A program made the translations under genes and the position numbers. From positions 1 to 64,000 of the forward strand of contig CAWJPA010000010.1 in the NCBI GenBank assembly GCA_963844655.1: DNA of 64,000 bases, in the 5' to 3' direction. This DNA is from JASHPR01 sp963844655. Its GTDB lineage: Bacteria; Actinomycetota; Actinomycetes; Streptosporangiales; Streptosporangiaceae. A model generated the notes under the pieces. The model was not told the DNA's origin. It was given only the letters and a program-made list of their open reading frames with translations, and did not search any database. Positions 34,397 through 43,151 of the stretch are shown in pieces; positions within the stretch are counted from its first letter, which is position 1, and the number at the start of each line of letters is the position of its first letter.

Positions 34397-36238
34397 CTAG
34401 AGCCCGAGCTCGGCCTCGAAGGCCCCCTCCTCGAGCCGGGCCTTCATCGTGCCGAGGAACCGGGCGGCGTCCGCCCCGTCGACGAGCCGGTGATCATAGG
34501 TGAGCGACAGGTACACCATCGACCGCACCGTGATGACCTCGCCGAGGTGGGGATCCTCCACGACCACGGCCCGCTTGACCACGGTACCCGTGCCGAGGAT
34601 CCCGACCTGTGGCTGGTTGATGATCGGCGTGTCGAACAGCGCCCCGCGGCTGCCGGTGTTGGTCAGCGTGAACGTTCCGCCGGACAGGTCGTCTGGGCTG
34701 ATTCGCCCGGCCCGGGTGCGCTCCGCGAGGTCGGCGATCTTCCTGGCCAGGCCGCCGATGTTGAGGTCGCCGGCTTCGCGGATGACCGGGACGATCAGGC
34801 CGCGCTCGGTGTCCACAGCGATGCCGAGATGCTCGGCGTCGTGGTACGTCACCTGGTTGCTGGCCGTGTCGATGATCGCGTTGAGGCTGGGGTGCACCTT
34901 GAGCGCCTCGACCGTGGCCAGGGCGAAGAACGGCAGGAAGGACAGCTTGACGCCTTCCCTGGCCTCGAACGCGGCCTTGGCCCGGTCCCGCAGCCTGGAG
35001 ATGTCGGTGACGTCGGCCTCCACCACCGTGGTGAGCTGAGCCGACGTCTGCAGCGACTCGACCATGCGCTGCGCGATCACCTGCCGCGACCGGGACAGCT
35101 TCTCGGTCCGGCCGCGCAGGCTGGACGGCACGATGGCGGGCCGCCCCGGGGCGGCGGGCACCTGCGGCGCGGGCGGAGCCTGCGCGGGCGGGGCAGCGGC
35201 CGGCTGAGGCGGTGCCTGCTGCTGAGGGGGCTGCTGCTGGGGGGCCTGCTCCTGGGGAGCCTGCTGCTGGCCGGCTTGCTGGGGAGCGGCCTGCTGGGGG
35301 GCCGCGCCCGAGTCGCGCAGCTCCCGGGCCGCGTCGAGCACATCCTGCTTGCGGATCCGCCCGCCAACCCCGGTCCCGTTCACCATGCCCAGGTCGATCC
35401 CGTGCTCGGCCGCGAGCTTGCGGACCAGCGGCGTGACGTACGGGCCCTCCGCGCCCGACCCGACGTCCGGGCCGACGCCATCGGCCTCGGGCGGCGCCTC
35501 GGCCGGTGCCTCCTGCTCCGCCCGCGGCTCTTGCTCGGCCGGGGCCTCCTGCTGCGCCCGCTCGGCGGGGGGCGCCTCGGCCTGCTGCGGCGCAGCCTGC
35601 TGGGCTGCTGCCTGCGGGGGCGCGGCCTGCTGCGGGACCTGCGGGGGGGCCTGGGCTGCGGGCACCTGCTGCGTCGGCTGCTCCCCGCCCTGCTGCATCA
35701 CCGGGTACTGCTGCGTCAGCTGCTGCTGGGCCGGGGGGAACGACGGCATCTGCTGCGCCTCGTACGCGGGCTGCTGCTGGGGAGGCTGCTGCTGGGGAGG
35801 CTGCTGCTGGGTGGGCTGCTGGGCGTACGGCTGTTCGTAGCCGCCGCCGTACTCCTGCGCCCCGTCGCCCGCCGGGCCCGCGCCGGACTGGCCGTCGCCT
35901 CCTGACGCCTGCTGCTCCTGGGCGGGGGGCTGGACCGCCGCCGGCTGGGTCGCGGGCGGCGCGGCCTGCTCCGGCTGGGCCCCGGCGCCGCCACCCGATC
36001 CCTCATCGTCGATGACGGCGAGCTCGGCCCCAACGGCCACGGTCTCGTCCTCCGCGACCGTGATGCCGCGCAGGATGCCCGACACCGGTGAGGGGATCTC
36101 GGTGTCGACCTTGTCCGTGGAGACCTCGAGCAGCGGCTCATCGGCCTCGACTCGATCGCCCTCCTGCTTCAGCCAGCGCGTGACTGTTCCCTCGGTGACG
36201 CTCTCACCGAGCTGTGGCATGGATACGGAAACCGACAT
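34397..36238 (-). CDS. sucB: Dihydrolipoamide succinyltransferase (2-oxoglutarate dehydrogenase E2)
   Basis: The 613-residue product has one N-terminal lipoyl domain with the lipoyl lysine K43 (VSTDKVDTEI), a roughly 190-residue linker very rich in Gln, Pro and Ala, a peripheral subunit-binding domain at about 264-305 (PLVRKLAAEHGIDLGMV), another QP-rich linker, and a catalytic domain ending with the DHRLVDGADAARFL motif (catalytic His and Asp). It transfers succinyl from the lipoyl arm to CoA. Many actinobacterial E2s carry two lipoyl domains; only one is present here. The start is MSVSVSMPQLGES. It is downstream of lpd in the same direction. Confidence 0.92.
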   Translation of the reverse strand: MSVSVSMPQLGESVTEGTVTRWLKQEGDRVEADEPLLEVSTDKVDTEIPSPVSGILRGITVAEDETVAVGAELAVIDDEGSGGGAGAQPEQAAPPATQPAAVQPPAQEQQASGGDGQSGAGPAGDGAQEYGGGYEQPYAQQPTQQQPPQQQPPQQQPAYEAQQMPSFPPAQQQLTQQYPVMQQGGEQPTQQVPAAQAPPQVPQQAAPPQAAAQQAAPQQAEAPPAERAQQEAPAEQEPRAEQEAPAEAPPEADGVGPDVGSGAEGPYVTPLVRKLAAEHGIDLGMVNGTGVGGRIRKQDVLDAARELRDSGAAPQQAAPQQAGQQQAPQEQAPQQQPPQQQAPPQPAAAPPAQAPPAPQVPAAPGRPAIVPSSLRGRTEKLSRSRQVIAQRMVESLQTSAQLTTVVEADVTDISRLRDRAKAAFEAREGVKLSFLPFFALATVEALKVHPSLNAIIDTASNQVTYHDAEHLGIAVDTERGLIVPVIREAGDLNIGGLARKIADLAERTRAGRISPDDLSGGTFTLTNTGSRGALFDTPIINQPQVGILGTGTVVKRAVVVEDPHLGEVITVRSMVYLSLTYDHRLVDGADAARFLGTMKARLEEGAFEAELGL

Positions 36239-36333
36239 GCTTCCCGCGACTCCTTCGCTGGTTCTTTACGCACACTCTGTTACGCACTGCCCGTGGCTGG
36301 CCGCGACGCACGCCCGGCGGGGCGAGGGCCCGG

Positions 36334-37713
36334 TCATGGGTGGAAGTGGAGAGGCTTGCCGGCGAGCGCCAGGTGCGCCTCGCCGATCATCTCAGACTGG
36401 GTCGGATGCGGATGGATAAGCTGGGCGACCTCGGACGGCACGGCCTCCCAGTTGTAGATCAGCTGGCCTTCGGCGATCAGCTCGCCGACCCGGGCGCCGA
36501 CCAGGTGGATGCCGAGCACCGGGCCGCCGCCCTCGGTGGCGATGACCTTGGCCGCCCCGCCCGTCTGCAGGATCTGGCTCTTGCCGTTGCCGCCCAGGTC
36601 ATAGGTGATCTCTGTGGTCTTGATGCCGCGCTCGGCGGCGGCCGCCGAGGTGATGCCCACCGACGCGACCTCGGGGTTCGAGTACGTTACCCGCGGCACG
36701 CCGTCGTAGTCGATGGGCGTGACCGGCAGACCGCTCAGCCGCTCGGCGACCATGATGCCCTCGGCGAACCCGACGTGCGCGAGCTGCGGGCCCGGGATCA
36801 GGTCACCGACCGCCGAGATGGTCGGGACGCTGGTCTGGCAGTACCCGTCCACGGTGACGAAGCCGCGCTCGATGGCCACCCCGGCCTCCTCGTAGCCGAG
36901 GCCCGCGGAGACCGGCCCGCGGCCGACCGCGACCAGCAGGAGCTCGGCGTCGATCGTGTCGCCGCCCTCCAGGGTGACGGTGACGCCGGATTCGTTGTCC
37001 TTGACGCCCTCGAACCTGGCGCCGAGCTTAGAGCCGATGCCGCGGCGCCGGAACGCGCGCTCGAGCAGCTTCGAGCTCGCCTCGTCCTCGGTGGGCACCA
37101 GGTGCGGCAGCATCTCGACGATCGTGACATCGGCGCCGAACGAGCGCCAGACGCTCGCGAACTCGACCCCGATCACGCCGCCGCCGAGAATGACCGCGGA
37201 GGCGGGCACGTGGTCCAGGTCGAGCGCGTGCTCACTGGTGATCACGCGGTGACCGTCGATCTCCAGGCCGGGAAGAGAGCGCGACTCCGAGCCGCTGGCC
37301 AGCACCACGTGGGCGGCCTCCAGCAGCGTGTCGCCGACCTGCACGCTGGTGGGCGAGGCCAGGCGGCCCTCACCCTCGATGACGTCGATGTGCCGGCTGC
37401 CGATCAGGCCGGTCAGGCCCTTCCAGAGCCTGGTGACCACCTTGTCCTTATAGGCATTGACCCCGGCCATGTCGATGCCGTCGAAGGTGGTCTTCACGCC
37501 GAAGTTGGCGCTTTCCCTGGATTGGTCGGCGACTTCAGCGGCGTGCAGCAGCGCCTTGGTCGGGATACAGCCCCGGTGCAGGCACGTGCCGCCTACCCTG
37601 CCCTTCTCGACCAGCGCCACGCGCTTGCCGAGCTCGGCCGCGCGCAGCGCGCAGGCGTAGCCGCCGCTGCCGCCGCCGAGAATCACGATGTCGTAGCCGC
37701 CCCGATCCGCCAC
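36334..37713 (-). CDS. lpdA: Dihydrolipoyl dehydrogenase
   Basis: The 459-residue flavoprotein reoxidises dihydrolipoyl groups with NAD+. It has the FAD motif ILGGGSGGYACALRAA, the redox disulfide C44/C49 (GGTCLHRGCIPTK), the NAD motif VILGGGVIGVEFASVW, and the C-terminal HPHPTQSEMIGE His-Glu pair. The GTG at 37713 lies eight bases after AAGGAG, so it is preferred over an in-frame GTG that overlaps the Shine-Dalgarno sequence. It lies 95 bases upstream of sucB on the same strand. This pair is the E3-E2 part of the oxoglutarate complex. Confidence 0.95.
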   Translation of the reverse strand: MADRGGYDIVILGGGSGGYACALRAAELGKRVALVEKGRVGGTCLHRGCIPTKALLHAAEVADQSRESANFGVKTTFDGIDMAGVNAYKDKVVTRLWKGLTGLIGSRHIDVIEGEGRLASPTSVQVGDTLLEAAHVVLASGSESRSLPGLEIDGHRVITSEHALDLDHVPASAVILGGGVIGVEFASVWRSFGADVTIVEMLPHLVPTEDEASSKLLERAFRRRGIGSKLGARFEGVKDNESGVTVTLEGGDTIDAELLLVAVGRGPVSAGLGYEEAGVAIERGFVTVDGYCQTSVPTISAVGDLIPGPQLAHVGFAEGIMVAERLSGLPVTPIDYDGVPRVTYSNPEVASVGITSAAAAERGIKTTEITYDLGGNGKSQILQTGGAAKVIATEGGGPVLGIHLVGARVGELIAEGQLIYNWEAVPSEVAQLIHPHPTQSEMIGEAHLALAGKPLHFHP

Positions 37714-37760
37714 GATGAGCACTCCTTCTCTATCCCGTCTGCCGACAGGATGCTGTCTGC

Positions 37761-39266
37761 CTACAGGCGCCCGTCCGCGACGTCCAGTGCGATCTGAACG
37801 AGACTCCGCACAGCCGCGCCGGTGCCGCCCTTAGGCACATACCCATAGGGCTCACCTTCATGAAACGCGGGGCCGGCAATATCAAGATGCGCCCAGCGCA
37901 CCCCGTCCGGGACGAACTCCTTCAGGAACAAACCGCCGACCAGCATCCCGCCATTCCGCTCGGCGGTGACATTCGCGATATCGGCCACCGCCGAGTCGAG
38001 TCCCTTGCGCAGCTCCTCGGGCAGCGGCATGGGCCAGGCCGCCTCGCCGGCCCGCCGCGCGGCGTCCACGATGCCGTCGCGGGCCTCGTCGTCGTTGCCC
38101 ATCACGCCCATGATCCTCGCGCCGAGCGCGACCAGCTGCGCACCGGTGAGCGTCGCGATGTCGACGACCAGGTCGGGGGAGTCCGCGCCCGATCTGGCCA
38201 GCGCGTCGGCCAGCACGAGCCGCCCCTCGGCGTCGGTGTTCAGGACCTCCACGGTGCGGCCCCCGTAGATGGTGATCACATCGGACGGGCGCTGGGCCGT
38301 GCCGCTCGGCATGTTCTCGGCGATCGCCAGGTAGCCGATCACGTTCACGGCCGGACCCAGCGCCGCGACGGCCGACACCGCGCCGAGCACGGCCGCGGCC
38401 CCGGCCATGTCTGACTTCATCGCCTCCATGGACTTGGCGGGCTTGAGCGACAGCCCGCCCGAGTCGAACGTGATGCCCTTGCCCGCGAACACCACGGTCT
38501 TGGTGGCGTCCGGGTGGCTGTAGGCCAGGCGGACCAGCCGCGGCGGGTGCACGGAGCCCTGGCCGACGCCGATGAGGCCGCCGTAGCCGCCATCGGCAAG
38601 GGCCTGCTCGTCCAGCACCTCGACGCCGAGCCCGGCCACGGCGGCGACGCGCTCTGCCTCGGCCGCCATCGTGGCCGGGTAGAGATGCGACGGGCTGGTG
38701 TTGACCAGGTCCCGCGCGAGCGTCATGGCGGCGGCGAGCACGTTCGCACGGGTCACCGCGTCGTCGCGATGCCCGCCGAGCAGGATCAGCTCAGTGTCCG
38801 CTGGCTTGCCGCCGTTCCGGTACCTGGAGAAGACGTAGCCGCCGAGCCGGGCGCCCAGCGTCACCGCCTCGGTCTCCGCCGGGTCCCTCGCGGGCAGCGC
38901 GAGCGCGATCCGCCGCACCTGGCCGGCCACGAGCGAGCGGACCGCGGCGCCGGCCGCGCGACGCAGTGCCTCGCCGTCAAACGGCTCGCTGTCATTCGGC
39001 GGGCCGCCCGCAGCGCCGATGCCGGTGGCGACGATCAGCGGCGCGGTCAGCCGCCCGCCGGACGCGATCCTGGTGATCTCCTCGGCCTTGCCGGTGGCAC
39101 CGAGCGCGCTGAGGGTTTCGGCGAGCGTCCCGCCGAGCGCGGCGTCGACGTCCTCGGCGCCCGGCGCCAGCAGCGGCCCGTCGGGCCCCTGGGAGACACC
39201 GATGACGACCGCGTCGGCCTGCGCCTCGCGGGGAGCTTCCTGGCTGGCACGCAACGTCGTTGTCAC
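37761..39266 (-). CDS. pepA: Leucyl aminopeptidase (M17)
   Basis: The 501-residue product has the M17 signature NTDAEGRL, the metal ligands in VVFAGKGITFDSGGLSLKP and the AGAAAVLGAVSAVA region, and the bicarbonate arginine in the signature. It removes N-terminal amino acids from peptides in the cytoplasm with two metal ions. The N-terminal 60 residues are the divergent domain typical of the family. The GTG at 39266 is taken as start. Homologues lie next to lpd in Streptomyces. Confidence 0.93.
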   Translation of the reverse strand: MTTTLRASQEAPREAQADAVVIGVSQGPDGPLLAPGAEDVDAALGGTLAETLSALGATGKAEEITRIASGGRLTAPLIVATGIGAAGGPPNDSEPFDGEALRRAAGAAVRSLVAGQVRRIALALPARDPAETEAVTLGARLGGYVFSRYRNGGKPADTELILLGGHRDDAVTRANVLAAAMTLARDLVNTSPSHLYPATMAAEAERVAAVAGLGVEVLDEQALADGGYGGLIGVGQGSVHPPRLVRLAYSHPDATKTVVFAGKGITFDSGGLSLKPAKSMEAMKSDMAGAAAVLGAVSAVAALGPAVNVIGYLAIAENMPSGTAQRPSDVITIYGGRTVEVLNTDAEGRLVLADALARSGADSPDLVVDIATLTGAQLVALGARIMGVMGNDDEARDGIVDAARRAGEAAWPMPLPEELRKGLDSAVADIANVTAERNGGMLVGGLFLKEFVPDGVRWAHLDIAGPAFHEGEPYGYVPKGGTGAAVRSLVQIALDVADGRL

Positions 39267-39401
39267 GGATCCGAGCCTAGTGCCTGCCCGTCCGCGCCGG
39301 TCGCCGGGCAGATCACTGGTGGTTCAGGGCCTGCGGTTCGATCTGGGTTCAGCAGCGGGCCATTAACGCCCGCTGATAGCTGGAGATAACGACCGTCAAG
39401 C

Positions 39402-39430
39402 TTGAAATGCGACCACTGTTACGCTAGCTA
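39402..39430 (+). promoter_or_regulatory. Weak candidate promoter for the COG4280-like gene
   Basis: TTGAAA at 39402-39407 and TAGCTA at 39425-39430 are 17 bases apart, about 60 bases before the start at 39487. The region is AT-richer than neighbours and includes a short palindrome around GCTAGC. Predicted by inspection only. Confidence 0.28.
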
Positions 39431-39486
39431 CGTTAGAAGGGGTCAGCCGCCGGGGACGATCCTGTGGCGATCGATCAGGAGGTGCC

Positions 39487-40269
39487 GTGGGAAGCGGGGC
39501 GCTGTTCATCGCGGTGTTCCTGGCCTGCGCGGTCGAGGCGGTCGAGGCCACCACGATCGTGCTGGCCGCGGGCACGGCCAGGGACTGGCGGTCGGCGACC
39601 ATCGGGATGGCCGCCGCGCTGGCCGCGCTGGCCATCGTCGTGGCGGTGCTGGGCCCGGCCGTGTCCGAGGTTCCGCTGCGCGGCCTGCGGCTTTTCGTCG
39701 GCGCGCTGCTGCTCATCTTCGGCCTGCAGTGGCTGCGCAAGGCGATCCTGCGGGCCAGCGGGTACAAGGCCCGTCACGACGAGGACAAGATCTTCGCCGA
39801 GCAGCTCGCCGCGGCCGAGGCCCGGCCGTCCCGCCGGGCAGGCCTGGTCCCCGACGCCTACGGGTTCACGCTGTCCTTCAAGGGGGTCCTGCTCGAGGGG
39901 CTCGAGGTCGTGTTCATCGTGCTCACCTTCGGCAGCAACCAGCATGACGTCGGGCTGGCCGCGGTGGCGGCGGTGTGCGCCGTGGCCGTGGTCGCGACTG
40001 CGGGCGTGGCGGTCAGGGCCCCGCTGGGGCGGGTTCCTGAGAACACCATGAAGTTCGTGGTCGGGATCATGCTCACCGCGTTCGGCATGTTCTGGGGGGC
40101 CGAGGGCGCGGGCGCCCACTGGCCAGGCTCGGACGCCGCGCTGCTGGTCCTGATCCCGGCCGTCGGCGCGTTTGCGCTCGCGCTGGTCGCGATGCTGCGC
40201 AGCGGCCGTCCGGCGGGCACCGGGCGGGAGCCCAGCCTGCCGGCCGGCGTGGCGGCGGACGGGAGCTGA
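39487..40269 (+). CDS. COG4280-like multi-pass membrane protein
   Basis: The 260-residue product has about six membrane helices arranged as two similar halves. Each half holds an acidic motif (EAVEATTIVLA near the start, LLEGLEVVFIVLTFG in the middle) of the kind seen in ion permease-like families such as COG4280 and, more distantly, FTR1/GDT1. The charged E-x-x-E positions suggest cation transport, but this is inference. The start GTG at 39487 may not have a strong ribosome binding site. A 66-residue membrane protein follows at once. Confidence 0.75.
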   Translation: MGSGALFIAVFLACAVEAVEATTIVLAAGTARDWRSATIGMAAALAALAIVVAVLGPAVSEVPLRGLRLFVGALLLIFGLQWLRKAILRASGYKARHDEDKIFAEQLAAAEARPSRRAGLVPDAYGFTLSFKGVLLEGLEVVFIVLTFGSNQHDVGLAAVAAVCAVAVVATAGVAVRAPLGRVPENTMKFVVGIMLTAFGMFWGAEGAGAHWPGSDAALLVLIPAVGAFALALVAMLRSGRPAGTGREPSLPAGVAADGS

Positions 40270-40270
40270 C

Positions 40271-40471
40271 GTGGCCGCGCGGATCCGGGCGTTCGCCGCC
40301 TTCTGCTACGACTTCGTGGTCGGTGACGACTGGCTGATCGCGGTCGGCGTGGTGATCGGGCTGGCGCTCACCTACCTGCTGGCCCGGGCCGCGGTCCCGG
40401 CCTGGTGGCTGCTGCCGCTGTGCCTGACGCTGCTGCTGCCGCTCAGCCTGTGGCGGGCCCGGCGGAGCTAA
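40271..40471 (+). CDS. Small two-TM membrane protein
   Basis: A 66-residue protein starting with GTG 40271, one base after the stop of the COG4280-like gene. It has a short cytoplasmic start (ARIRAFAAFCYDFVVGDDW) and two hydrophobic stretches (LIAVGVVIGLALTYLLA and WWLLPLCLTLLLPLSLW). The tight spacing suggests that it works with the larger membrane protein, perhaps as an accessory subunit. The role is unknown. Confidence 0.7.
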   Translation: MAARIRAFAAFCYDFVVGDDWLIAVGVVIGLALTYLLARAAVPAWWLLPLCLTLLLPLSLWRARRS

Positions 40472-40505
40472 CGCCCGGCGGCCGCTGTCTGGCCCGGCGG
40501 CCGGC

Positions 40506-41060
40506 TCAGCGGCTCTCCGCCTCCTCGGCGTACACCCGCGCCGCGTAGGCCTCCAGCGACTCGTCGCATTCGGCCAGCCACTTCTCAGCGGCCTCCCGCC
40601 CGGATGCGCCGAAGACGTCGCGCTGGCGGACCTTGTCCAGCCAGCTCTTCAGCTTGACCAGGTCGACCTCGTTCTCCTCCAGCTCGGCGTACGTGAAGTG
40701 ATTCGCCACGTATTCCTTCTTGAGCTGCGCGAGGAAGTCCTCGCACTTGTCCACGATTTCTTCGTACTCGTCGTCGCGGGCCGCCTGGAACTGGGCCCTG
40801 ACCTCCTGCTCCCCGGCGAGGACCTGGCAGGACAGCAGGGCCGCGGTCCCTGACATGTCCAGGATCTCGCTCCTGAGCTTGCGCAGCGCACGCTCGCTCG
40901 CGACGCTCGCCGGCAGCGCGGCCGCGGAATTCTGCAGGTAGATGGCGCCCAGGCTCTTCAACCTGCGCCAGACGGTCGAGCGGAGCCTGGTCGGCTCGGA
41001 CGGCACCCGGTAGATGAGCAGCAGCCAGCCGTCGCTGGCGTCCGGCCCGGTCTTGCCCAT
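40506..41060 (-). CDS. ChrB N-terminal-domain-like protein
   Basis: The 184-residue product opens with WLLLIYRVPSEPTRLRSTVWRRLKSLGAIYLQNS, the signature of the ChrB N-terminal domain, and continues helically with many acidic residues. Full ChrB is a chromate-responsive regulator with a second rhodanese-like domain, which is absent here. A chrA transporter is not present in the neighbourhood. It is therefore a short relative whose ligand is unknown. It lies 35 bases from the convergent membrane protein gene. Confidence 0.8.
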   Translation of the reverse strand: MGKTGPDASDGWLLLIYRVPSEPTRLRSTVWRRLKSLGAIYLQNSAAALPASVASERALRKLRSEILDMSGTAALLSCQVLAGEQEVRAQFQAARDDEYEEIVDKCEDFLAQLKKEYVANHFTYAELEENEVDLVKLKSWLDKVRQRDVFGASGREAAEKWLAECDESLEAYAARVYAEEAESR

Positions 41061-41117
41061 GCGGCCTATTGTCCCAGGTGCTGACCGCCCGCGGCGAGCC
41101 GTGCCCGGTCAGCGTGG

Positions 41118-42350
41118 CTAACGAGGGTCGGGCGGCTTGCGGAGCTGCAGCTCGGCGAAGGACCAGGAGCTCGTCTCCTCCTCGGCAGCGGGACTGCTGT
41201 CCGCCCACTGGGTACGGGGACCAGTGGCCGGAGGTTGCTGCACCTGGGGAGCGCTGCGCGGTATGCGTATCGGCAGCGGTCCGGTGGCCGGCTCCTGCTG
41301 CAGCGGGAGACCGCTGCCCGGCGCCTGCTGCACCGGGGGGCCGGTACCCGGCGCCCGCTGCGGCTGGGGACCTGTGCTGGGTCCCCGCGGGGCCGGCGGG
41401 CCGGCGACCGGGGTTCGCGGCGGCGGGGTTCGCTGAGGCGGGGTTCTGGCGGGCGTCGCCCGGTGGCTCGCCGGCGCGCTGCGGGCGCGCCCGGTCCCTG
41501 AACCGCGGCCCTGGGGCCGCAGGACAACGCCCGTGCTGTTCAGCGACGTTGTCGCGCGCTGGTTGCGCTTGACGATGTGGTCAAGCAGGGCCGCGTCGTA
41601 GCGGATCTCTTCCGCGCCCGGCCAGAGCGCGATGGCCGCGGAAACCAGGAAGCAGATGGTGCCGATGCCCAGGATGAGCGGCAGCATGAAGCTCTGCGCG
41701 GTCGTGCTGTGCGGGCCGCCCATGAAGATGGCCACCGGGTGGGCGGGACGGTGCGCCTGGATGGCCATCATCCCGGTGTAATGCATCACCAGCAGCACGA
41801 CTCCCGCGATCAGGGAGGCGACCACGGTGGACCCGGGCTGCCGCAGCCGGACCGCGGCCGCCAGCACCGCGACCGCGGCCACGACCCCGATCACGACCGA
41901 CGCGATGACCAGGCCCATCTCGTAACTGAGCCGGGCCGGCGCCTGGAGGGAGGCGAACCCGAGGTACTGCATGGCCGCCAGGCCAGCCCCGGTGATCAGG
42001 CCCGCGACGGCCAGCGAGCCGTAGCCCTGGGGCCGGAACCCGACCAGCAGCATGCCGATGGTGGCGGTCACGATCGCGACCAGCAGGCTGGCCAGAGTGA
42101 GCGGGACGCTGTAGTAGACGGTGTCGCCCCTGATCGTGAAGCCGAGCAAGGCGATCATGTGCATCGCCCAGAACCCGATCGCCCCGAGCGTGACCCCGCT
42201 CAACAGCAGCCACTGGGCGCGAGCTGATCCGGTGCGGTCGAGAGCCCGGGAGGTGCTGCGCAGCGCAAGGAAAACACCGCCACAGCAGGCGATAAAGGCC
42301 AGCACCGGGTTCAACGGGCCGTACGTGAAGTCGAATACTGCTAACATCAC
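41118..42350 (-). CDS. MHYT-domain membrane protein with proline-rich tail
   Basis: The 410-residue product has seven membrane helices and MHYT-like motifs (WAMHMIALLGF near residue 60, VMHYTGMMAI near residue 190) proposed to coordinate copper or sense O2, CO or NO. After the helices comes a cytoplasmic part (WPGAEEIRYDAALLDHIVKRNQR) and a 120-residue tail rich in Pro, Thr, Gly and Gln with recurring TGP units. No GGDEF or EAL domain follows, unlike in proteobacteria. The start is GTG 42350 or the next codon, ATG. A GGGGGGAG sequence lies upstream. Confidence 0.85.
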   Translation of the reverse strand: MMLAVFDFTYGPLNPVLAFIACCGGVFLALRSTSRALDRTGSARAQWLLLSGVTLGAIGFWAMHMIALLGFTIRGDTVYYSVPLTLASLLVAIVTATIGMLLVGFRPQGYGSLAVAGLITGAGLAAMQYLGFASLQAPARLSYEMGLVIASVVIGVVAAVAVLAAAVRLRQPGSTVVASLIAGVVLLVMHYTGMMAIQAHRPAHPVAIFMGGPHSTTAQSFMLPLILGIGTICFLVSAAIALWPGAEEIRYDAALLDHIVKRNQRATTSLNSTGVVLRPQGRGSGTGRARSAPASHRATPARTPPQRTPPPRTPVAGPPAPRGPSTGPQPQRAPGTGPPVQQAPGSGLPLQQEPATGPLPIRIPRSAPQVQQPPATGPRTQWADSSPAAEEETSSWSFAELQLRKPPDPR

Positions 42351-42485
42351 TAAAGATCTCCCCCCAGGAGCTTATGCGGAAGACTACTGCATTCTGCCGC
42401 TTGCGGGCTGCAATCCGCAGAGGATAAGGAAAACATTGCGGCTCAAGGGTTGGGAGCGCTAACAAGCCCGATGGATGCGGTCGGC

Positions 42486-43151
42486 TCAGCCTTGGTGACC
42501 GGCCCTCACGAGACCGTTCTCGTATGCGAAAACGACCGCCTGAACCCGGTCGCGCAGGCCCAGTTTGGCCAGGATGCGGCCCACATGAGTTTTCACCGTG
42601 GCCTCGGAGACGAACAGGCGCTGGGCCAGTTCCCCGTTGGACAGGCCGTGGGCCACCAGGATCAGCACCTCACGTTCGCGTTCGGTCAGGCCGGCCAGCT
42701 CGCGGGCGGCCAGGGTGTCGTCCGCGGGCAGCATGGGCGCGAATCTGTCGATCAGCCTGCGGGTGGTCGACGGCGCCACCACGGCGTCGCCCGAGTGGAC
42801 GGCGCGGATCGCGAACAGCAGCTCCTCGGGCGGCACATCCTTGAGCAGGAAGCCGCTGGCCCCGGCCTTCAGCGCGGCGAACGCGTACTCATCCAGGTCG
42901 AACGTGGTGAGCATGAGCACCCGCGGCCGGTCTCCCGCTTCCCGGATCCGCCGGGTGGCCTCCACCCCGTCCATCCGCGGCATCCGCGCGTCCATGATCA
43001 TGACGTCGGCGGAGTGCGCCCGCGCGAACTCCACTGCGGCCTGGCCGTCCGCGGCCTCGCCCACCACGGTCATGTCCGGCTGGGCGTCGAGCACCATGCG
43101 GAACCCGGTCCGGACCAGCTCCTGATCGTCGACGAGCGCGATGCGGATCAT
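42486..43151 (-). CDS. NarL/LuxR-family response regulator
   Basis: The 221-residue product has a receiver domain (IALVDDQELVRTGFRMVLDAQPD, phospho-acceptor in VMIMDARMPRMDG, then LKDVPPEELL) and a C-terminal LuxR-type HTH (LTEREREVLILVAHGLSNGELAQ, VSEATVKTHVGRILAKLGLRDRVQAV). The start overlaps the kinase stop by four bases, so the two form one operon. The target genes cannot be named from this window. Confidence 0.92.
   Translation of the reverse strand: MIRIALVDDQELVRTGFRMVLDAQPDMTVVGEAADGQAAVEFARAHSADVMIMDARMPRMDGVEATRRIREAGDRPRVLMLTTFDLDEYAFAALKAGASGFLLKDVPPEELLFAIRAVHSGDAVVAPSTTRRLIDRFAPMLPADDTLAARELAGLTEREREVLILVAHGLSNGELAQRLFVSEATVKTHVGRILAKLGLRDRVQAVVFAYENGLVRAGHQG

Noticed and set aside
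34490..35905. Long plus-strand frame antisense to sucB
   Set aside because: It mirrors the CTG/CAG-rich linker of SucB, giving Leu/Gly/Arg repeats, and has no ribosome binding site. SucB is clearly the coding strand.
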